The notes below the pieces were generated by a model. The model had not been told where the DNA came from and made no database searches. It worked only from the letters and a program-made list of their open reading frames with translations. A program made the position numbers and the translations under genes. From CAWBYL01 sp963793025 (GTDB lineage: Bacteria > Actinomycetota > Acidimicrobiia > Acidimicrobiales > Acidimicrobilacustridaceae), in assembly GCA_963793025.1 (NCBI GenBank), contig CAWBYL010000007.1, forward strand, positions 1 to 45,969: a DNA stretch of 45,969 nucleotides, in the 5' to 3' direction. Of this stretch, positions 8,598 through 17,085 are shown one piece after another (position 1 is the first letter of the stretch; each line of letters begins with the position of its first letter).

Positions 8598-8999
8598 ATG
8601 GTCGAAGATCGGGAACACGATGCGTCGGCCGCGTCGGGCCGGGGCGACGGAACGGTCGAGGCCGACTCCGCCACGGGACCGCCCGCTGCGCCCGATTCGG
8701 CGCAGTTCCGGGTGGACGACGCCACCGGAGTGGTCGTGCACGTGAGCGGCGAGCTCGACGCGAAGAGCGGAGCCCAGCTACGGACGATCCTCAGCGAGGC
8801 CTTCGCCGCCGAGAACCCGTCGGTCGCCGTCGACATGAGCGAGCTCGTGTTCATCGACTCCGTCGGGCTGAGCGTGCTGGTCGCGGCCCACAACCGGGGG
8901 GCGTCACAGGGAGTCCCGTTCGAGATCCGCAACGTACCGGCTCGGTGCCTGCGGCTCTTCGAGATCACCGGCCTCATCGACGTCTTGGACCTCCGCTGA
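8598..8999 (+). CDS. STAS-domain anti-sigma factor antagonist
   Basis: 133 aa. A disordered acidic head of about 35 residues precedes a complete STAS domain: FRVDDATGVVVHVSGELDA, then VAVDMSELVFIDSVGLSVL. The Ser in FIDSVGL is the site that anti-sigma kinases phosphorylate in SpoIIAA/RsbV proteins. ATG at 8598 is chosen; the frame is open further upstream, but that part is antisense to the HATPase gene. No Shine-Dalgarno is visible, so leaderless translation is possible. Divergence from the HATPase/kinase gene suggests they are cognate partners in a switch. Confidence 0.85.
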   Translation: MVEDREHDASAASGRGDGTVEADSATGPPAAPDSAQFRVDDATGVVVHVSGELDAKSGAQLRTILSEAFAAENPSVAVDMSELVFIDSVGLSVLVAAHNRGASQGVPFEIRNVPARCLRLFEITGLIDVLDLR

Positions 9000-9177
9000 T
9001 CCCTCCGGGACGAGCGGGGGTCGATCGAAGAACAGCTCACGACCGCGTACGTATCCAACTGGGCACCAGATCATGCCCGGGGGGTCGACGCCGACCGCAG
9101 CGCGTCGGTTGAGCGCTCGACCGGGCGGCGGTCGCCACCGCGTCTCACCCACCGGCGCGCAGGGAAGAATGGGGCCC

Positions 9178-11340
9178 ATGCAACCCTGGCCCGGCGATCC
9201 CTTCCCTCTTGGTGCGACCTACGACGGAGGGGGCACCAACTTCTCCGTCTACAGCGAGGCCGCCGACGCCGTGGACCTGTGCCTCTTCGATCCCGGCGAC
9301 CCCGGGGGCTCGACCGGAGACCCGACGGAACTGAGGATCCCGCTCACCGAGGTCGACGGGTTCTGCTGGCACGCCTACCTCCCCGGGGTGGGCCCGGGGA
9401 CGCGGTACGGCTTCCGGGTGACCGGTCCGTGGGACCCGGCCTCGGGCCAACGGTGCAATCCGTCCAAGCTGCTGCTCGACCCCTACGCCCGGGCGGTCGA
9501 CGGCGAGGTCGACTGGTCTCCGGCGTGCTTCGGCTACGACTTCGGCGATCCCGACACCCGCAACGACGAGGACAGCGCTCCTCACGTTCCCAAGGCCGTG
9601 GTCCACAATCCGTTCTTCGACTGGGGCAACGATCGCCCACCGGCGGTCGCCATGCACGAGACCGTCGTCTACGAGCTGCACGTCAAGGGCATGACGGCCC
9701 GCCATCCCGAGGTACCCGAGCACCAACGGGGCACCTACGCCGGCCTCGCTCACCCGTCTGTGGTCGAACACCTGCTCGAGCTCGGCGTCACCTCGGTCGA
9801 GCTCCAACCCGTGCACCAGTTCGTGCACGACGCCCACCTGGTGGACCGTGGGCTGCGCAACTACTGGGGCTACAACTCCATCGGCTTCTTCGCCCCCCAC
9901 AACGGCTACTCCTCGGCGGCGACGACCGGTGGCCAGGTCCAGGAGTTCAAGACCATGGTGAAGCTGCTCCACGAAGCCGGGATCGAGGTGATCCTCGACG
10001 TCGTCTACAACCACACCGCCGAGGGGAACCACCTCGGCCCGGTTCTGTCGTTCAAGGGTTTGGACAACGCCGCGTACTACCGACTCACCGACGACCCGAC
10101 GTACTACATGGACTACACGGGCACCGGCAACACCCTCAACATGCGCCAGCCCCACGTCCTCCAGTTGGTGATGGACTCGTTGCGCTACTGGGTCACCGAG
10201 ATGCACGTGGACGGCTTCCGGTTCGACCTGGCGTCGACCCTCGCTCGTGGACTCCACGAGGTCGACCGGCTGTCTGCGTTCTTCGACCTGATCCACCAGG
10301 ACCCCGTCGTGAGCAGGGTGAAGCTCATCGCCGAGCCGTGGGACGTGGGCGAAGGTGGCTACCAGGTGGGCAACTTCCCCCCGCACTGGTCCGAGTGGAA
10401 CGGCCGGTACCGGGACACCGTCCGCGACTTCTGGCGGGGAGAGGATGCGTCGATCGCCGAGTTCGCCTCGCGAATCACCGGGTCGAGCGACCTCTACGAG
10501 TCCGACAGCCGCCATCCCTCGGCATCGATCAACTTCATCACCGCCCACGACGGGTTCACGCTGGCCGATCTCGTCACCTACAACGACAAGCACAACGATG
10601 CCAACGGCGAGGACAACAACGACGGCGAGAGCCACAACCGCTCGTGGAACTGCGGGGTCGAGGGCGCGACCGACGATCCGGCCATCCTCGAGCTCCGCCG
10701 CCGCCAGGAGCGAAACCTGCTCGCCACCCTGCTCCTCTCCCAGGGTGTGCCCATGGTGCTGATGGGCGACGAGGTGGCCCGCACCCAGGGCGGCAACAAC
10801 AACCCCTACTGCCAGGACAACGAGATCTCGTGGTTCGACTGGGACGATCTCAGCCGTCACGCCGACCTGTTCTCGTTCGCGTGCCAGGTCACCCGCCTGC
10901 GGGCCGAGCACCCGGTGTTCCGCCGGCGGCGCTGGTTCTCCGGGCGGTCCATACGCGGCACCGAGGCCGACATCGGGTGGCTGCGTCCCGACGCCACCCC
11001 GATGTCCGACGAGGACTGGGAGGCCGGCTACGCCAAGAGCTTGAGCATGGTCCTCAACGGCGATGCCATCCCTTGGCCCGGACCTCGTGGGGAAGCGGTG
11101 GTGGACGACTCCTTCCTCGTCGTGTTCAACGCCTACCACGAAGACATCGAGTGGACCGCTCCCGGCGAGCCGTGGGCCGAGGCGTGGGAGCTGGTGTTCG
11201 ACACGGGCCGACCCGACGCCGGGACCCATGGCCTCGCCGACCCGGAGCAGGGGCTGCGAAACGAGCCCCACGAGGTCAAAGCGGGTGAATCGTTCGAGGT
11301 GGTCGCGCGATCGACACAGGTGCTTCGCCGCACCCGATGA
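9178..11340 (+). CDS. glgX: Glycogen debranching enzyme GlgX/TreX (GH13_11 isoamylase type)
   Basis: About 720 aa. It hydrolyses alpha-1,6 branch points of glycogen or limit dextrins in the cytosol. An N-terminal CBM48-like beta-sandwich (PFPLGATYDGGGTNFSVYS) precedes the GH13 barrel with all four conserved regions: DVVYNHT (about 274), GFRFDLA with nucleophile Asp350, IAEPWD with acid/base Glu386, and TAHDG with Asp458. The INTP-type isoamylase segments GYNSIGFFAPHNGYSS and RSWNCG are present. Start: ATG at 9178 with AGGGAAG about nine bases upstream; an in-frame ATG at 9169 is an alternative. It is followed by an acidic small protein and treZ in the same direction, which in actinobacteria points to the trehalose-from-glycogen route. 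Confidence 0.93.
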   Translation: MQPWPGDPFPLGATYDGGGTNFSVYSEAADAVDLCLFDPGDPGGSTGDPTELRIPLTEVDGFCWHAYLPGVGPGTRYGFRVTGPWDPASGQRCNPSKLLLDPYARAVDGEVDWSPACFGYDFGDPDTRNDEDSAPHVPKAVVHNPFFDWGNDRPPAVAMHETVVYELHVKGMTARHPEVPEHQRGTYAGLAHPSVVEHLLELGVTSVELQPVHQFVHDAHLVDRGLRNYWGYNSIGFFAPHNGYSSAATTGGQVQEFKTMVKLLHEAGIEVILDVVYNHTAEGNHLGPVLSFKGLDNAAYYRLTDDPTYYMDYTGTGNTLNMRQPHVLQLVMDSLRYWVTEMHVDGFRFDLASTLARGLHEVDRLSAFFDLIHQDPVVSRVKLIAEPWDVGEGGYQVGNFPPHWSEWNGRYRDTVRDFWRGEDASIAEFASRITGSSDLYESDSRHPSASINFITAHDGFTLADLVTYNDKHNDANGEDNNDGESHNRSWNCGVEGATDDPAILELRRRQERNLLATLLLSQGVPMVLMGDEVARTQGGNNNPYCQDNEISWFDWDDLSRHADLFSFACQVTRLRAEHPVFRRRRWFSGRSIRGTEADIGWLRPDATPMSDEDWEAGYAKSLSMVLNGDAIPWPGPRGEAVVDDSFLVVFNAYHEDIEWTAPGEPWAEAWELVFDTGRPDAGTHGLADPEQGLRNEPHEVKAGESFEVVARSTQVLRRTR

Positions 11341-11470
11341 CCCAGCCAGCTCCGGACGCCGCTTTCAGGCCGGGTCGGACTCCGGCATCCTGGAGGCGGC
11401 GGACGACCCTGCCCGCCCTCGCCCCAACGGTCGCCATCGGCAGGCCCCCCAGCACGGAACGGAAGATGAC

Positions 11471-11899
11471 ATGAGCGATCTGAGCGCCGATCCCAGCGAC
11501 GAACAATCGGGAGCCGAGCAGTTCGACGCGATCTCCGAGGAGGAGCAGAGCCTCGACGACCTGCCTCCGGACCAGCTGATGGGGGCCGAGGCGTACGGCG
11601 CCGGTGGCACCGAGACACCCGACGGGGTCGCCGAGCGGGCCGCCCGCGAGAACCCCGACCGGCTCCCGTCGACCGACCGCGACCTGGTGGCTGGGCTCAT
11701 CGACGTCGACGACCCGTTCGAGGACGACGTCACCGCCGAGAGCGTGGCCGACCTGTCGTCGGATCCGAGCGAGCCGTCTCCCGAGGAGTCCGCCATGCAC
11801 TCCTACAGCGCCGAGGAGGCGTTCGACCACGGTCTCGATCCCGACGGTCCCGCCGACGACGGGTACTTCGACCGGACCGATCCGGGCTCGGAGGCCTGA
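11471..11899 (+). CDS. Acidic, probably disordered small protein
   Basis: 142 aa, start ATG at 11471 behind GGAAGA. Very rich in Asp, Glu, Ser and Pro, with short recurring blocks (SADPSDEQSGAEQF, SSDPSEPSPEES) and a GTETPDGVAERAARENPD segment that resembles the repeated unit of actinobacterial DUF5709-type proteins; that resemblance is weak. No membrane segment or signal. It lies between glgX and treZ with only four bases to the treZ GTG, so it is probably translated from the same message. In the glgX-treY-treZ order common elsewhere, this position is filled by treY. Confidence 0.7.
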   Translation: MSDLSADPSDEQSGAEQFDAISEEEQSLDDLPPDQLMGAEAYGAGGTETPDGVAERAARENPDRLPSTDRDLVAGLIDVDDPFEDDVTAESVADLSSDPSEPSPEESAMHSYSAEEAFDHGLDPDGPADDGYFDRTDPGSEA

Positions 11900-11903
11900 C
11901 CGG

Positions 11904-13688
11904 GTGGCCCACGCCTTTCGCGTCTGGGCACCCGCCGTCGAGTCCGTCGAGATCGAGTTGAGGGCGCAGGGCCCGCACGACCCGTCCGGCCGACGACTGG
12001 CAGCCGCTCGCGACGAGGGTGGTTGGTGGACCGTCGACGTCGCCGACGCCGGACCGGGGACCGACCACCTCATCTCGCTCGACCACGGACCCGGTCTTCC
12101 TGATCCCCGCTCGCCGTGGCAGCCCGACGGGGTTCACGGTTGGTCCCGCGTGCTCGACCACGACGCGTTCGGTTGGACCGACTCCGGCTGGTCGGCGCTC
12201 GGCCTCGAGGACGCTCTCATCTACGAGGCCCATGTCGGGACCTTCTCCGAGCAGGGCACCTTCCTCGCCGCGATCGAGCATCTGGACCAGCTGGCGTCGC
12301 TCGGGGTGACCCATCTCGAGCTGATGCCGGTGGCCGCCTTCGCCGGACAGTGGGGCTGGGGGTACGACGGAGTCGATCTCTTCGCTCCCCATCCGGCCTA
12401 CGGCTCGCCGGACGAGCTGAAGGCATTGGTCGATGCCGCCCACGAGCGGGGCATCGCCGTCCTGTTGGACGTCGTCTACAACCACCTCGGCCCGGTGGGG
12501 AACTACCTCGGTCACTTCGGCCCGTACTTCACCGACCGCTACTCGACGCCGTGGGGTCGCGCCGTCAACGTCGATGGACCCGGGAGCACGGAGGTTCGAC
12601 GCTTCATCGTCGACAACGCCCTCATGTGGCTCCGCGACTACCACGTCGACGGGCTCCGACTCGACGCGGTCCACGCGCTCATCGACACGAGTGCCGTCCA
12701 CATCCTCGAGGAGTTGGCCACCGCAGTCGACGGCCTCTCCGAGTCTCTCGGCCGACCCCTGGTGCTCATCGCCGAGAGCGACCGGAACGATCCCCGCCTC
12801 GTGCAGGCCAGGAGCGCAGGCGGGTACGGCCTCGACGCCCACTGGAACGACGACTTCCACCACGCGGTCCATGTCGCCCTGACCGACGAGGTCGACAGCT
12901 ACTACGTCGACTACGGCGGCCTTCACCCGGTGGCCGACGCGCTGCGCCACGCCTACGTGTACCGCGGCCAGTTCAGCGAGCACCGCGAGCGCAACCACGG
13001 CCGACCGGCCGACGGTGTTGTCGGTCACGCCTTCGTCGGCTACGTCCAGAACCACGACCAGATCGGGAACCGGGCGCGCGGGGAGCGGGTGAGCCACCTG
13101 CTCGGCACCCCTCGAGCCAAGGTCGCGGCCGGGATCATGATGACCGCACCGTTCGTGCCGATGATCTTCCAGGGCCAGGAGTGGGCGGCATCGGCGCCGT
13201 TCCCCTACTTCGCCGATCACCGCGACGACCCGGAGCTGGCCGACGCGGTACGGAACGGACGCCTCGAGGAGTTCGCCTCGTTCGGTTGGCAACCCGACGA
13301 CGTGCTCGATCCCGAGATCCCCGCGACCTACGAGATGGCGATCCTCGACCGGTCCGAGCGTCGAACGGGGGCCCACGCCGAGGTTCTCGACTGGTACCGA
13401 CAGCTGATCGCCCTTCGCCGATCGGAACCGGCGCTGCGCGACGGACGGTTCGACGACGTGACCGCCACGCTCGACGAGGAGCGCGACACGCTGCTCTACG
13501 TCCGAGGTGAGCTGGTGGTGGTGGTCAACCTCGGGTCGACCACGGCGGCGATGGCGATTCCCGGCTCGGATCCGGAGATCCTCCTCGCCTCCGACCCCTC
13601 GGTGGCAGTGGCGGACGGCTCCGTCTCCATGCCGACCGACACCCTGGCCGTGCTCCGGACTCTGCTTCCCACCCGGTCGACCGGGTAG
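11904..13688 (+). CDS. treZ: Malto-oligosyltrehalose trehalohydrolase
   Basis: 594 aa, normal for TreZ. It releases trehalose from maltooligosyl-trehalose in the cytosol (TreY/TreZ pathway). An N-terminal beta-sandwich (HAFRVWAPAVESVEIEL) precedes the GH13 barrel: DVVYNHLGP (from 189), GLRLDAVHA with nucleophile Asp254, LIAESD with Glu291 and QNHDQIG with Asp385. The segments YEAHVGTFS, GYDGVDLFAPHPAYGSP and PMIFQGQEWAAS are typical of TreZ rather than of branching enzyme. Start GTG at 11904, four bases after the upstream stop. Its partner TreY, which makes the substrate, is absent from the window. Confidence 0.92.
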   Translation: MAHAFRVWAPAVESVEIELRAQGPHDPSGRRLAAARDEGGWWTVDVADAGPGTDHLISLDHGPGLPDPRSPWQPDGVHGWSRVLDHDAFGWTDSGWSALGLEDALIYEAHVGTFSEQGTFLAAIEHLDQLASLGVTHLELMPVAAFAGQWGWGYDGVDLFAPHPAYGSPDELKALVDAAHERGIAVLLDVVYNHLGPVGNYLGHFGPYFTDRYSTPWGRAVNVDGPGSTEVRRFIVDNALMWLRDYHVDGLRLDAVHALIDTSAVHILEELATAVDGLSESLGRPLVLIAESDRNDPRLVQARSAGGYGLDAHWNDDFHHAVHVALTDEVDSYYVDYGGLHPVADALRHAYVYRGQFSEHRERNHGRPADGVVGHAFVGYVQNHDQIGNRARGERVSHLLGTPRAKVAAGIMMTAPFVPMIFQGQEWAASAPFPYFADHRDDPELADAVRNGRLEEFASFGWQPDDVLDPEIPATYEMAILDRSERRTGAHAEVLDWYRQLIALRRSEPALRDGRFDDVTATLDEERDTLLYVRGELVVVVNLGSTTAAMAIPGSDPEILLASDPSVAVADGSVSMPTDTLAVLRTLLPTRSTG

Positions 13689-13698
13689 GGACTCCCGC

Positions 13699-14757
13699 AT
13701 GGGTGAGTTCCTCGCGCGCATCGACGCCTGGCAGCGACGCCACCGCTGGAGCGGTTTCGCCTTCGGGGTGGTGAAGAAGTTCGGCGACGACCAGGCCGGG
13801 AACCTGGCCGCCCTGGTCGCCTACTTCGCCTTCTTCTCCCTGTTCCCGCTCCTGTTGGTCTTCGTCACCGTCCTCGGCATGGTCCTCGTCGACCACCCCG
13901 ACCTCCAGCAACGCCTGGTGGACTCCGCGGTGGGTCAGTTCCCGGTGATCGGTGACCAGATCCAGGAGAACGTGGGCTCGCTCCCCGGGAGCGGTCTCGT
14001 ACTCGTCATCGGCATCCTCGGCTCGCTGTGGGCCGGCACCGGCGCGGTCATGGGCATGCAGAACGCGATGGACGGCGTCTGGAACGTTCCCCGTCGCAGC
14101 CGTCCGAAGCTGGTCGGCGCCCGGCTGCGGTCGGTCGGCATGCTGATCGTGCTCGGCGGTGCCATCATCGCCTTGACCGTGGTCGGGTCGGCGGTGAGGT
14201 CGCTCTCGCCCATCGGGTGGCTCGACGAGCTCGCCAGCTTCGGGGTCTCGGTTCTCCTCGGTGTGGGCGTCTTCCTCGTCGCCTTCAAGCTGCTCACCTC
14301 GGTGACGGTCGACTGGCGGGATCTGCTGCCAGGGGCCGCGCTGGCCGCCCTGGCCTGGTCGGTGCTGCAGATCGTCGGCGGGGCGTTCGTACGCCACGTC
14401 GTCCAGGGCTCCTCCTCGACGAGCGGCGTGTTCGCCGTCGTGCTCGGCCTTCTCTCCTGGCTGTACCTCCAGGCCCAGCTCACGGTGCTGGCGGCCGAGC
14501 TCAACGTCGTGCGCAGGGAGCGCCTGTGGCCCCGGAGCATGACGGCGAAGGACCTCACCGACGGGGACCGGCGGGCCCTGCTGCGCTACGCCGCGGTCGA
14601 GCTCCGAGTCGACGGCCAGGAGGTGACCGTCGACCTCGGCCCACCGGCGGTGCCCCGCGCCATCCGGGCCCGCTCCGACGGAACGGTCTCCGTGGCCGAC
14701 CACCCCGTCGCCGTGGCCGACGCGGCGGAGATCACTACTCCTCGAGGCGCTCCCTGA
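13699..14757 (+). CDS. YihY/UPF0761 (BrkB-type) inner-membrane protein
   Basis: 352 aa with about six transmembrane helices. The family signature occurs near the N-terminus (NLAALVAYFAFFSLFPLLLVFVTV) and again in GSLWAGTGAVMGMQNAMDGVWNV and GLLSWLYLQAQLTVLAAELN. The C-terminal 60 residues are soluble and charged. These proteins were once annotated as ribonuclease BN, but that is not their function; their true role is unsettled. ATG at 13699 is 10 bases after treZ and probably co-transcribed. Its stop overlaps the 3' end of the convergent sigma factor gene by 23 bases. Confidence 0.85.
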   Translation: MGEFLARIDAWQRRHRWSGFAFGVVKKFGDDQAGNLAALVAYFAFFSLFPLLLVFVTVLGMVLVDHPDLQQRLVDSAVGQFPVIGDQIQENVGSLPGSGLVLVIGILGSLWAGTGAVMGMQNAMDGVWNVPRRSRPKLVGARLRSVGMLIVLGGAIIALTVVGSAVRSLSPIGWLDELASFGVSVLLGVGVFLVAFKLLTSVTVDWRDLLPGAALAALAWSVLQIVGGAFVRHVVQGSSSTSGVFAVVLGLLSWLYLQAQLTVLAAELNVVRRERLWPRSMTAKDLTDGDRRALLRYAAVELRVDGQEVTVDLGPPAVPRAIRARSDGTVSVADHPVAVADAAEITTPRGAP

Positions 14758-15487
14758 GCTCGAGCAGGGTCTTGCGCAGGATGCGGGAGAGGTAGGACTG
14801 GCTGACGCCGACGCGCTCGGCGATCTCGGGCTGGGTGAGGTTCTCGAAGAAGCGCAGATAGACGATCGTGCGCTCCCGTTCCGGGAGCTCGGCGATGAGA
14901 TCGCGCACGATCATCTCGTGGTCGACGCGGCCGTAGCCGCTGTCGATCTCGGAGACCATGCGGTCGCTCCGGGGACCGCCGTCCTCGTCCCCGGGCGCCG
15001 GTTGGTCGAGACTGGCGGCCTGATGGGCGGTCCCCGCCTCCAGCGCCTCGAGGACATGGTCCTCGCTCACGTCAAGGGTGCGAGCCAACTCGGCGACCGT
15101 CGGTGACCGCCCCAGCCGTTGGGTGAGCTCCTCGTCGGTGCGTCGCAGCTCGAGGTGGAGCTCCTGGGCGCGACGCGGGGGCCTCACCGACCAGGTGCGG
15201 TCCCGGAAGTAGCGCTTGACCTCGCCCTCGATGGTGCGACTGGCAAAGGTGGAGAAGGCCACACCCATCTCCGGATCGAAGCGGTCGACGGCATGCACGA
15301 TGGCGAGAAGAGCGAGTTGGCGCAGGTCGTCGGCGGAGACCCCTCGGCGGCTGTAGCGCTTCACGAAGTAGTCGGCGACGTGGAGGTTCTTCTCCACCAA
15401 CTGGTTCCGCAGCGCCCTGTCGCCCGTCCTGCGGTACTCGACGAAGAGCTCAGCGACGGGAACCTCGCTCCCGCTCCTCGCGGTCAC
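14735..15487 (-). CDS. sigF: SigB/SigF-type RNA polymerase sigma factor
   Basis: 250-aa group-3 sigma-70 factor. Region 2 (NLHVADYFVKRYSRRGVSADDLRQLALLAI, then VAFSTFASRTIEGEVKRYFRD) binds core enzyme and the -10 element. Region 3 follows (VRPPRRAQELHLEL, GRSPTVAELA), and region 4 ends in the helix-turn-helix LTQPEIAERVGVSQSYLSRILRKTL. This is the general-stress/late-sporulation class controlled by RsbW-type anti-sigma factors. The GTG at 15487 overlaps the stop of rsbW (GTGA), so sigma and anti-sigma are made from coupled cistrons, the same order as usfX-sigF in mycobacteria. The -10 motif expected for this class (GGGTA) is found at two sites nearby. Confidence 0.9.
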   Translation of the reverse strand: MTARSGSEVPVAELFVEYRRTGDRALRNQLVEKNLHVADYFVKRYSRRGVSADDLRQLALLAIVHAVDRFDPEMGVAFSTFASRTIEGEVKRYFRDRTWSVRPPRRAQELHLELRRTDEELTQRLGRSPTVAELARTLDVSEDHVLEALEAGTAHQAASLDQPAPGDEDGGPRSDRMVSEIDSGYGRVDHEMIVRDLIAELPERERTIVYLRFFENLTQPEIAERVGVSQSYLSRILRKTLLELRERLEE

Positions 15488-15870
15488 TCTTCGTCCGCCC
15501 GCCGCCGCTTCACCAGACGGAAGCTCACGACGCCGCCCGCCTCGTAGACGGAGTAGTCGTCGGCCATCATGGCCAGCAGTTCACGCGCCACCGGGTGGAC
15601 CTCGGGCACCCCGTTGGGGTTCTCACATTCGCCCTCGATCACCAATCCGTCGTCGGTGGCGATGTAGGTGAGGGACAGCTCCGCCCCGCCCTCCACTCCG
15701 TCGATGAGGATGGCGCAGACCTCGTCGACGGCCACGCGCAGGTCCTCGATCGCCTCCAGGCTGAACCCGAGCTCCCCGGCGGTGCCCGCCGCCGTCAGCC
15801 GGGCCAGGCGGAGGAAGCGGGGCCGGGCCGGGATCTGGAGGCGCACGGGAGTCTCGTCAGCATCGGCCAT
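15484..15870 (-). CDS. rsbW: Anti-sigma factor of the RsbW/UsfX type
   Basis: 128 aa, GHKL-like fold, expected to hold SigF inactive by direct binding. The helix that should carry the N box reads LRVAVDEVCAILIDG; the Mg-binding Asn and following His of B. subtilis RsbW are Ile and Gly here. The C-terminal half lacks an obvious Gly-rich ATP lid (ELLAMMADDYSVY). From memory, mycobacterial UsfX has a similar AVDEVCxxLI stretch, so this is a family trait rather than decay. Its kinase activity is therefore doubtful. The gene overlaps sigF by four bases and follows the STAS gene after 78 bases. Confidence 0.85.
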   Translation of the reverse strand: MADADETPVRLQIPARPRFLRLARLTAAGTAGELGFSLEAIEDLRVAVDEVCAILIDGVEGGAELSLTYIATDDGLVIEGECENPNGVPEVHPVARELLAMMADDYSVYEAGGVVSFRLVKRRRADEE

Positions 15871-15948
15871 GGTCGGTCCTCCGGTTGATGGTCGGGCCGG
15901 TCAGCCCGTACGCGGCGAAACAGCGGCGCCGGTTCCGCTGACCCGTGG

Positions 15949-16272
15949 TCAGACGATTCGGATGTGGTCGACCAGCCCGGTGATCTCCAGGAGCCGCCGA
16001 ACGGTGTCGCTGGGCGCCCGCAGGCTCAGCGAGCCGTCCTGTTCCTCGAGATCTGCGTTGGCGGCGATGATCACCCGCAGACCGGACGAGTCCATGAAAC
16101 CGAGACCAGCGAGATCGAGGACCACCGTGGTGGCCCCCTCGGCCCTCACACCGGCGATCTCCTCGTCCAGCATCGGAGCGGTGTGGGGGTCGAGCTCGCC
16201 GGTGAGGGTCAGTACGGCCTCGTCGTTGGAGACGCTGACCTCGATGACGAGGGGCTGTTCGGGGTCGGGCAC
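15949..16272 (-). CDS. STAS-domain anti-sigma factor antagonist (RsbV type)
   Basis: 107 aa, essentially a bare STAS domain: VIEVSVSNDEAVLTLTGELDPHTAP, VVLDLAGLGFMDSSGLRVII, LLEITGLVDHIRIV. The Ser pair in FMDSSGLR is the expected phospho-site. It should bind RsbW and release SigF. Upstream is rsbW's partner arrangement typical of actinobacteria: antagonist, anti-sigma, sigma, all on the minus strand. A perfect palindrome (GTGACGTCAC) lies 17 bases upstream of the start. The preceding 68-aa gene is only 46 bases away and is likely part of the same transcript. Confidence 0.88.
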   Translation of the reverse strand: MPDPEQPLVIEVSVSNDEAVLTLTGELDPHTAPMLDEEIAGVRAEGATTVVLDLAGLGFMDSSGLRVIIAANADLEEQDGSLSLRAPSDTVRRLLEITGLVDHIRIV

Positions 16273-16288
16273 AGCTGGATCCTAACTG

Positions 16289-16298
16289 GTGACGTCAC
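16289..16298. promoter_or_regulatory. Palindrome GTGACGTCAC upstream of the STAS gene
   Basis: Perfect 10-base palindrome in the 46-base gap between the 68-aa gene and the STAS gene. It could be an operator or part of an internal promoter. Ten-base palindromes arise by chance at this GC content, so support is limited to its position. Confidence 0.3.
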
Positions 16299-16318
16299 GC
16301 GGGTAGGCCGGGCGAGGG

Positions 16319-16525
16319 TCAGATCTCGCCTTCGCCCTTCACGTTGGCCCCGCGCTCCATCGACTCCTCGTAGGCCTCGGCGACGCCGGGATCGAGGGTG
16401 GTCCCTTCGGCGGCCTTCTCCTCGTCCGCGGTGGGCATGCGGTCGGCGCCGTGGGTCGCGTGGGCGTCGGTCTCATCGGCCTCGACCGTCTCAGGGGACG
16501 TGGCCTCGGGGTTGTCTGCGCTCAT
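16319..16525 (-). CDS. 68-aa acidic conserved actinobacterial protein
   Basis: Start ATG at 16525 behind a good Shine-Dalgarno (AGGAG, five bases away). Acidic and Ala-rich, with HGADRMPTADEEKAAEG in the middle and the ending ERGANVKGEGEI, a pattern I recognise from many short actinobacterial hypothetical proteins of unknown function. No membrane segment or cofactor motif. It heads the run 68-aa protein, STAS, rsbW, sigF. A SigF-like promoter candidate ends 45 bases upstream, so it may be a stress-induced protein and the first gene of an autoregulated sigF operon. Confidence 0.75.
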   Translation of the reverse strand: MSADNPEATSPETVEADETDAHATHGADRMPTADEEKAAEGTTLDPGVAEAYEESMERGANVKGEGEI

Positions 16526-16570
16526 GGTTCTCCTCATTGTTTCCACGGAAAGCTTCGTTCCGGGGCCTTC

Positions 16571-16597
16571 GTACCCCGAGAACCTCACCGCTAGACC
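16571..16597 (-). promoter_or_regulatory. Candidate SigF-type promoter upstream of the 68-aa/STAS/rsbW/sigF run
   Basis: On the minus strand, GGTCT (16597-16593), a 16-base spacer, then GGGTAC (16576-16571). The SigB/SigF consensus from Bacillus and mycobacteria is GTTT (or GGTTT), about 14-16 bases, GGGTAT. The -10-like end is 45 bases from the ATG at 16525. The same geometry recurs at 17208-17233. Confidence 0.45.
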
Positions 16598-16626
16598 TTC
16601 TCACCGCAGGGCCGGGGCGTGTCGGG

Positions 16627-17085
16627 TCAGGACGTCGTGCCCGGACGGTCTCCATCCCCCGGCCCGGGGGCGGGCGTTCGCGCCAGCGCGGCGACCACAT
16701 CGGACTCCTCCCCCGACGCCTCGGGCCCGTAGTGGGCAGTCAACGTGCCTCTCGTCGCGCAGGAGGGACAGATCAGGAGCACCACGATGACCATGTCGGC
16801 GGGATCGGAAGCGCCTTCCAGACGCCGCACCTGGTCAGCCGCCGCCTCGTCCGCCGGAAAGTCCGTTCGACAGGTCAGACAACGGATCAGCGCGCCGGCG
16901 ACCGCCATGAACTGCCCCGTCCAACCAGCCCGTTCGAGCTCGGCCAGCACACCGACCAGGGAGGGGTCAGCAGCGGTCGACTCCGGCTCGAAGGAGCCGG
17001 GAACGGACACCACCCCGGTGTCGGGCTCGCCGGCCCGCACCGGGCGCTCGACCCTGCTCGATCCCTGATCGCTCACGTCGGCCAC
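16627..17085 (-). CDS. Small protein with two CxxC pairs (zinc-ribbon-like)
   Basis: 152 aa from GTG at 17085, preceded by GGGAG at six bases. The frame stays open to 17340, but that part would overlap the divergent 58-aa gene and looks non-coding. A disordered head of about 45 residues precedes a compact region with LIRCLTCRTDFPAD and LLICPSCATRGTL; the two CxxC pairs about 40 residues apart are a likely zinc site. Between them lies VRRLEGASDPADMVIVV. No known family recognised. The tail is Pro/Gly-rich. It lies on the same strand as, and 101 bases upstream of, the 68-aa gene. Confidence 0.65.
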   Translation of the reverse strand: MADVSDQGSSRVERPVRAGEPDTGVVSVPGSFEPESTAADPSLVGVLAELERAGWTGQFMAVAGALIRCLTCRTDFPADEAAADQVRRLEGASDPADMVIVVLLICPSCATRGTLTAHYGPEASGEESDVVAALARTPAPGPGDGDRPGTTS

